From: Mediterraneibacter faecis JCM 15917
Lineage (GTDB): Bacteria; Bacillota; Clostridia; Lachnospirales; Lachnospiraceae
Assembly (NCBI GenBank): GCA_001312505.1
Contig: BBDW01000003.1
Span: forward strand, 124,001-188,000
Length of the DNA stretch: 64,000 nt
Reading direction: 5' to 3'
Positions 63,188-64,000 of this stretch are shown here, piece after piece. Under the pieces are notes generated by a model. That model was not told the DNA's origin, did not search any database, and saw nothing but the letters and a program-made list of their open reading frames with translations. The position numbers were made by a program, and so were the translations under genes. Each line of letters opens with the position of its first letter. The stretch's first letter is position 1.

Positions 63188-63873
63188 TTAGGCAGCGTAA
63201 GGCGGAGCCTGTGCTGTCTGTTGCATTTGACTGTTCTGCTGGTCTGCCAGCATCCGTTTTCCGTTATTGATCAGTGATGCAGCAATCACCGTTTCCCAGT
63301 TGGAAATATAGGAATCCGTCCGCTTCAGAAGCGTGAACAGATCCATGTCGGTAAGCTGGATGGCTGTCGTCTTTTCGGACTGGAAGCTGCGTGGCTGCAT
63401 GTAGGAACCACCGTTCTTATTCTGTGCTTTGATGCCTTTCCCATTTACAATCTGGATTTTCCATGGGCTTTTCATAGGCTGCCCTTTGGAATCATAGGGA
63501 TGTCTGGAGATATAAAACATCTGGCTGTGGAATAACCGTTCTGATCGGGATTGCCGTAGATCTTGCTCTGGCTCCATTCAAATTCCTGAAAACCGGAAGT
63601 GATCCGGGTTAAGAGGAACTGGATCTGTTCCGGTGCCAGGTTGAAACGGGTGATGATATTCCGGTCTCCGGTACCGTTGGAATAATCCTGAATGGTGATG
63701 CAGATTAAAGAATGTACTTTATGCCCGTTTTCCTGATATTCCCCTTTGGCATGTAGCTGTGCATAGTTGCCGAGTGGTGCGTAGCGGAGCCGGTCATAAA
63801 AGGCAATGAGTGCCCGGTCATTCTGGATCTTGCAGATCTGGTCGGTAATCCGGTTTTGATAAGTTTCATTCAT
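63188..63873 (-). CDS. Element protein of unknown function (frame broken once)
   Basis: The start encodes NETYQNRITDQICKIQNDRALIAFYDRLRY and LICITIQDYSNGTGDRNIITRFNLAPEQIQFLL. The frame leaves the protein near 63520, where the other frame continues SQMFYISRHPYDSKGQPM, PWKIQIVNGKGIKAQNKNGGSYMQPRSF-like sequence to the stop at 63188. Joined length is about 228 residues. Such proteins are found next to element replication genes, but I cannot assign a function. Confidence 0.68.
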
Positions 63874-63889
63874 GAGTATTCACCTTCCT

Positions 63890-64000
63890 TTATTTGAGAT
63901 GCTGTTTGACAAGCTGTGCCATATTCTTTGGAAGCTCTTCCAGTTTCGTGATATCCAGGAATCCGTCCTTGTAAATCCTGCGGATATTTTCCTTATCGTC
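63890..64000 (-). CDS. C-terminal end of an element gene (start outside window)
   Basis: Thirty-six residues and a stop (IRRIYKDGFLDITKLEELP, AQLVKQHLK) in an open reverse frame reaching the window edge. The gene continues the reverse-strand backbone run. Not identifiable from this tail. Confidence 0.6.
   Translation of the reverse strand, partial: DDKENIRRIYKDGFLDITKLEELPKNMAQLVKQHLK

Larger units (their letters stand above)
29457..64000. mobile_element. Integrative (probably conjugative) element inserted behind guaA, right end not reached
   Basis: The region starts with a Tn916-type integrase and DUF3173 gene at the guaA junction and then holds genes typical of Firmicute integrative elements: DUF932, YqaJ exonuclease, RecD-like helicase, CHC2 primase, class B sortase, ParM-like ATPase, an element-type sigma factor pair, serine recombinase, DUF5348, HicAB, LPD11 protein, an Api92-like protein and SpoVT-like regulator. 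No relaxase, VirB4 or VirD4 gene is in the window; they are expected to the right. At least 34.5 kb long. Confidence 0.85.

Overview
The window looks like a chromosomal segment of a spore-forming, low-to-mid GC Firmicute, most likely a gut Lachnospiraceae relative. The clues are SpoIIID, a T-box-like leader before metG, Shine-Dalgarno sites of the AGGAGG type, Rrf2 and AraC regulators, and a large integrated element with Tn916/Tn1549-style genes. I cannot name the species from sequence alone.

Layout, core part (1-29,460): a sulfur amino acid cluster (partial O-acetylhomoserine sulfhydrylase, Rrf2 regulator, trans-sulfuration lyase, MalY/PatB beta-lyase) faces a second, IscR-like Rrf2 gene. 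Then follow a broken lipoprotein gene with an unusual hairpin insertion in its leader, an AraC regulator, an MMPL transporter, a sugar isomerase plus xylulokinase pair separated by a terminator, uppP, a two-component system, a T-box-like leader with metG, a very acidic TPR/ATPase protein, glgB, spoIIID, a YesN-like response regulator, an HPr-like protein and guaA.

Layout, mobile part (about 29,460-64,000, right end not reached): an integrative element sits directly behind guaA. It has a Tn916-type tyrosine integrase and DUF3173 gene at the junction. A forward DNA-processing module follows (DUF932 protein, YqaJ exonuclease, RecD2-like helicase, candidate annealing protein, CHC2 primase, class B sortase, ParM/ParR-like pair, sigma-like pair). 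The cargo comprises MATE pump with PadR, serine recombinase, HicAB, DUF4143 ATPase, an LPD11-NADAR-NAD-dependent ligase cluster, and a VanRS-like system with an ABC transporter. At the right, a reverse-strand run of element-backbone genes includes a SpoVT/AbrB-like regulator. Conjugation genes are expected beyond the right edge.

A caution covers everything here. The window contains about 45 runs of seven or eight G or C, almost none of six, and many single-base frameshifts. In several deeply conserved motifs the long run adds exactly one extra glycine or proline codon, and one terminator hairpin shows the same three-base excess in one arm only. I read this as a systematic sequencing or assembly problem and have joined broken reading frames into single genes, saying so each time. 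A real hypermutable G-tract phenomenon is the less likely alternative.
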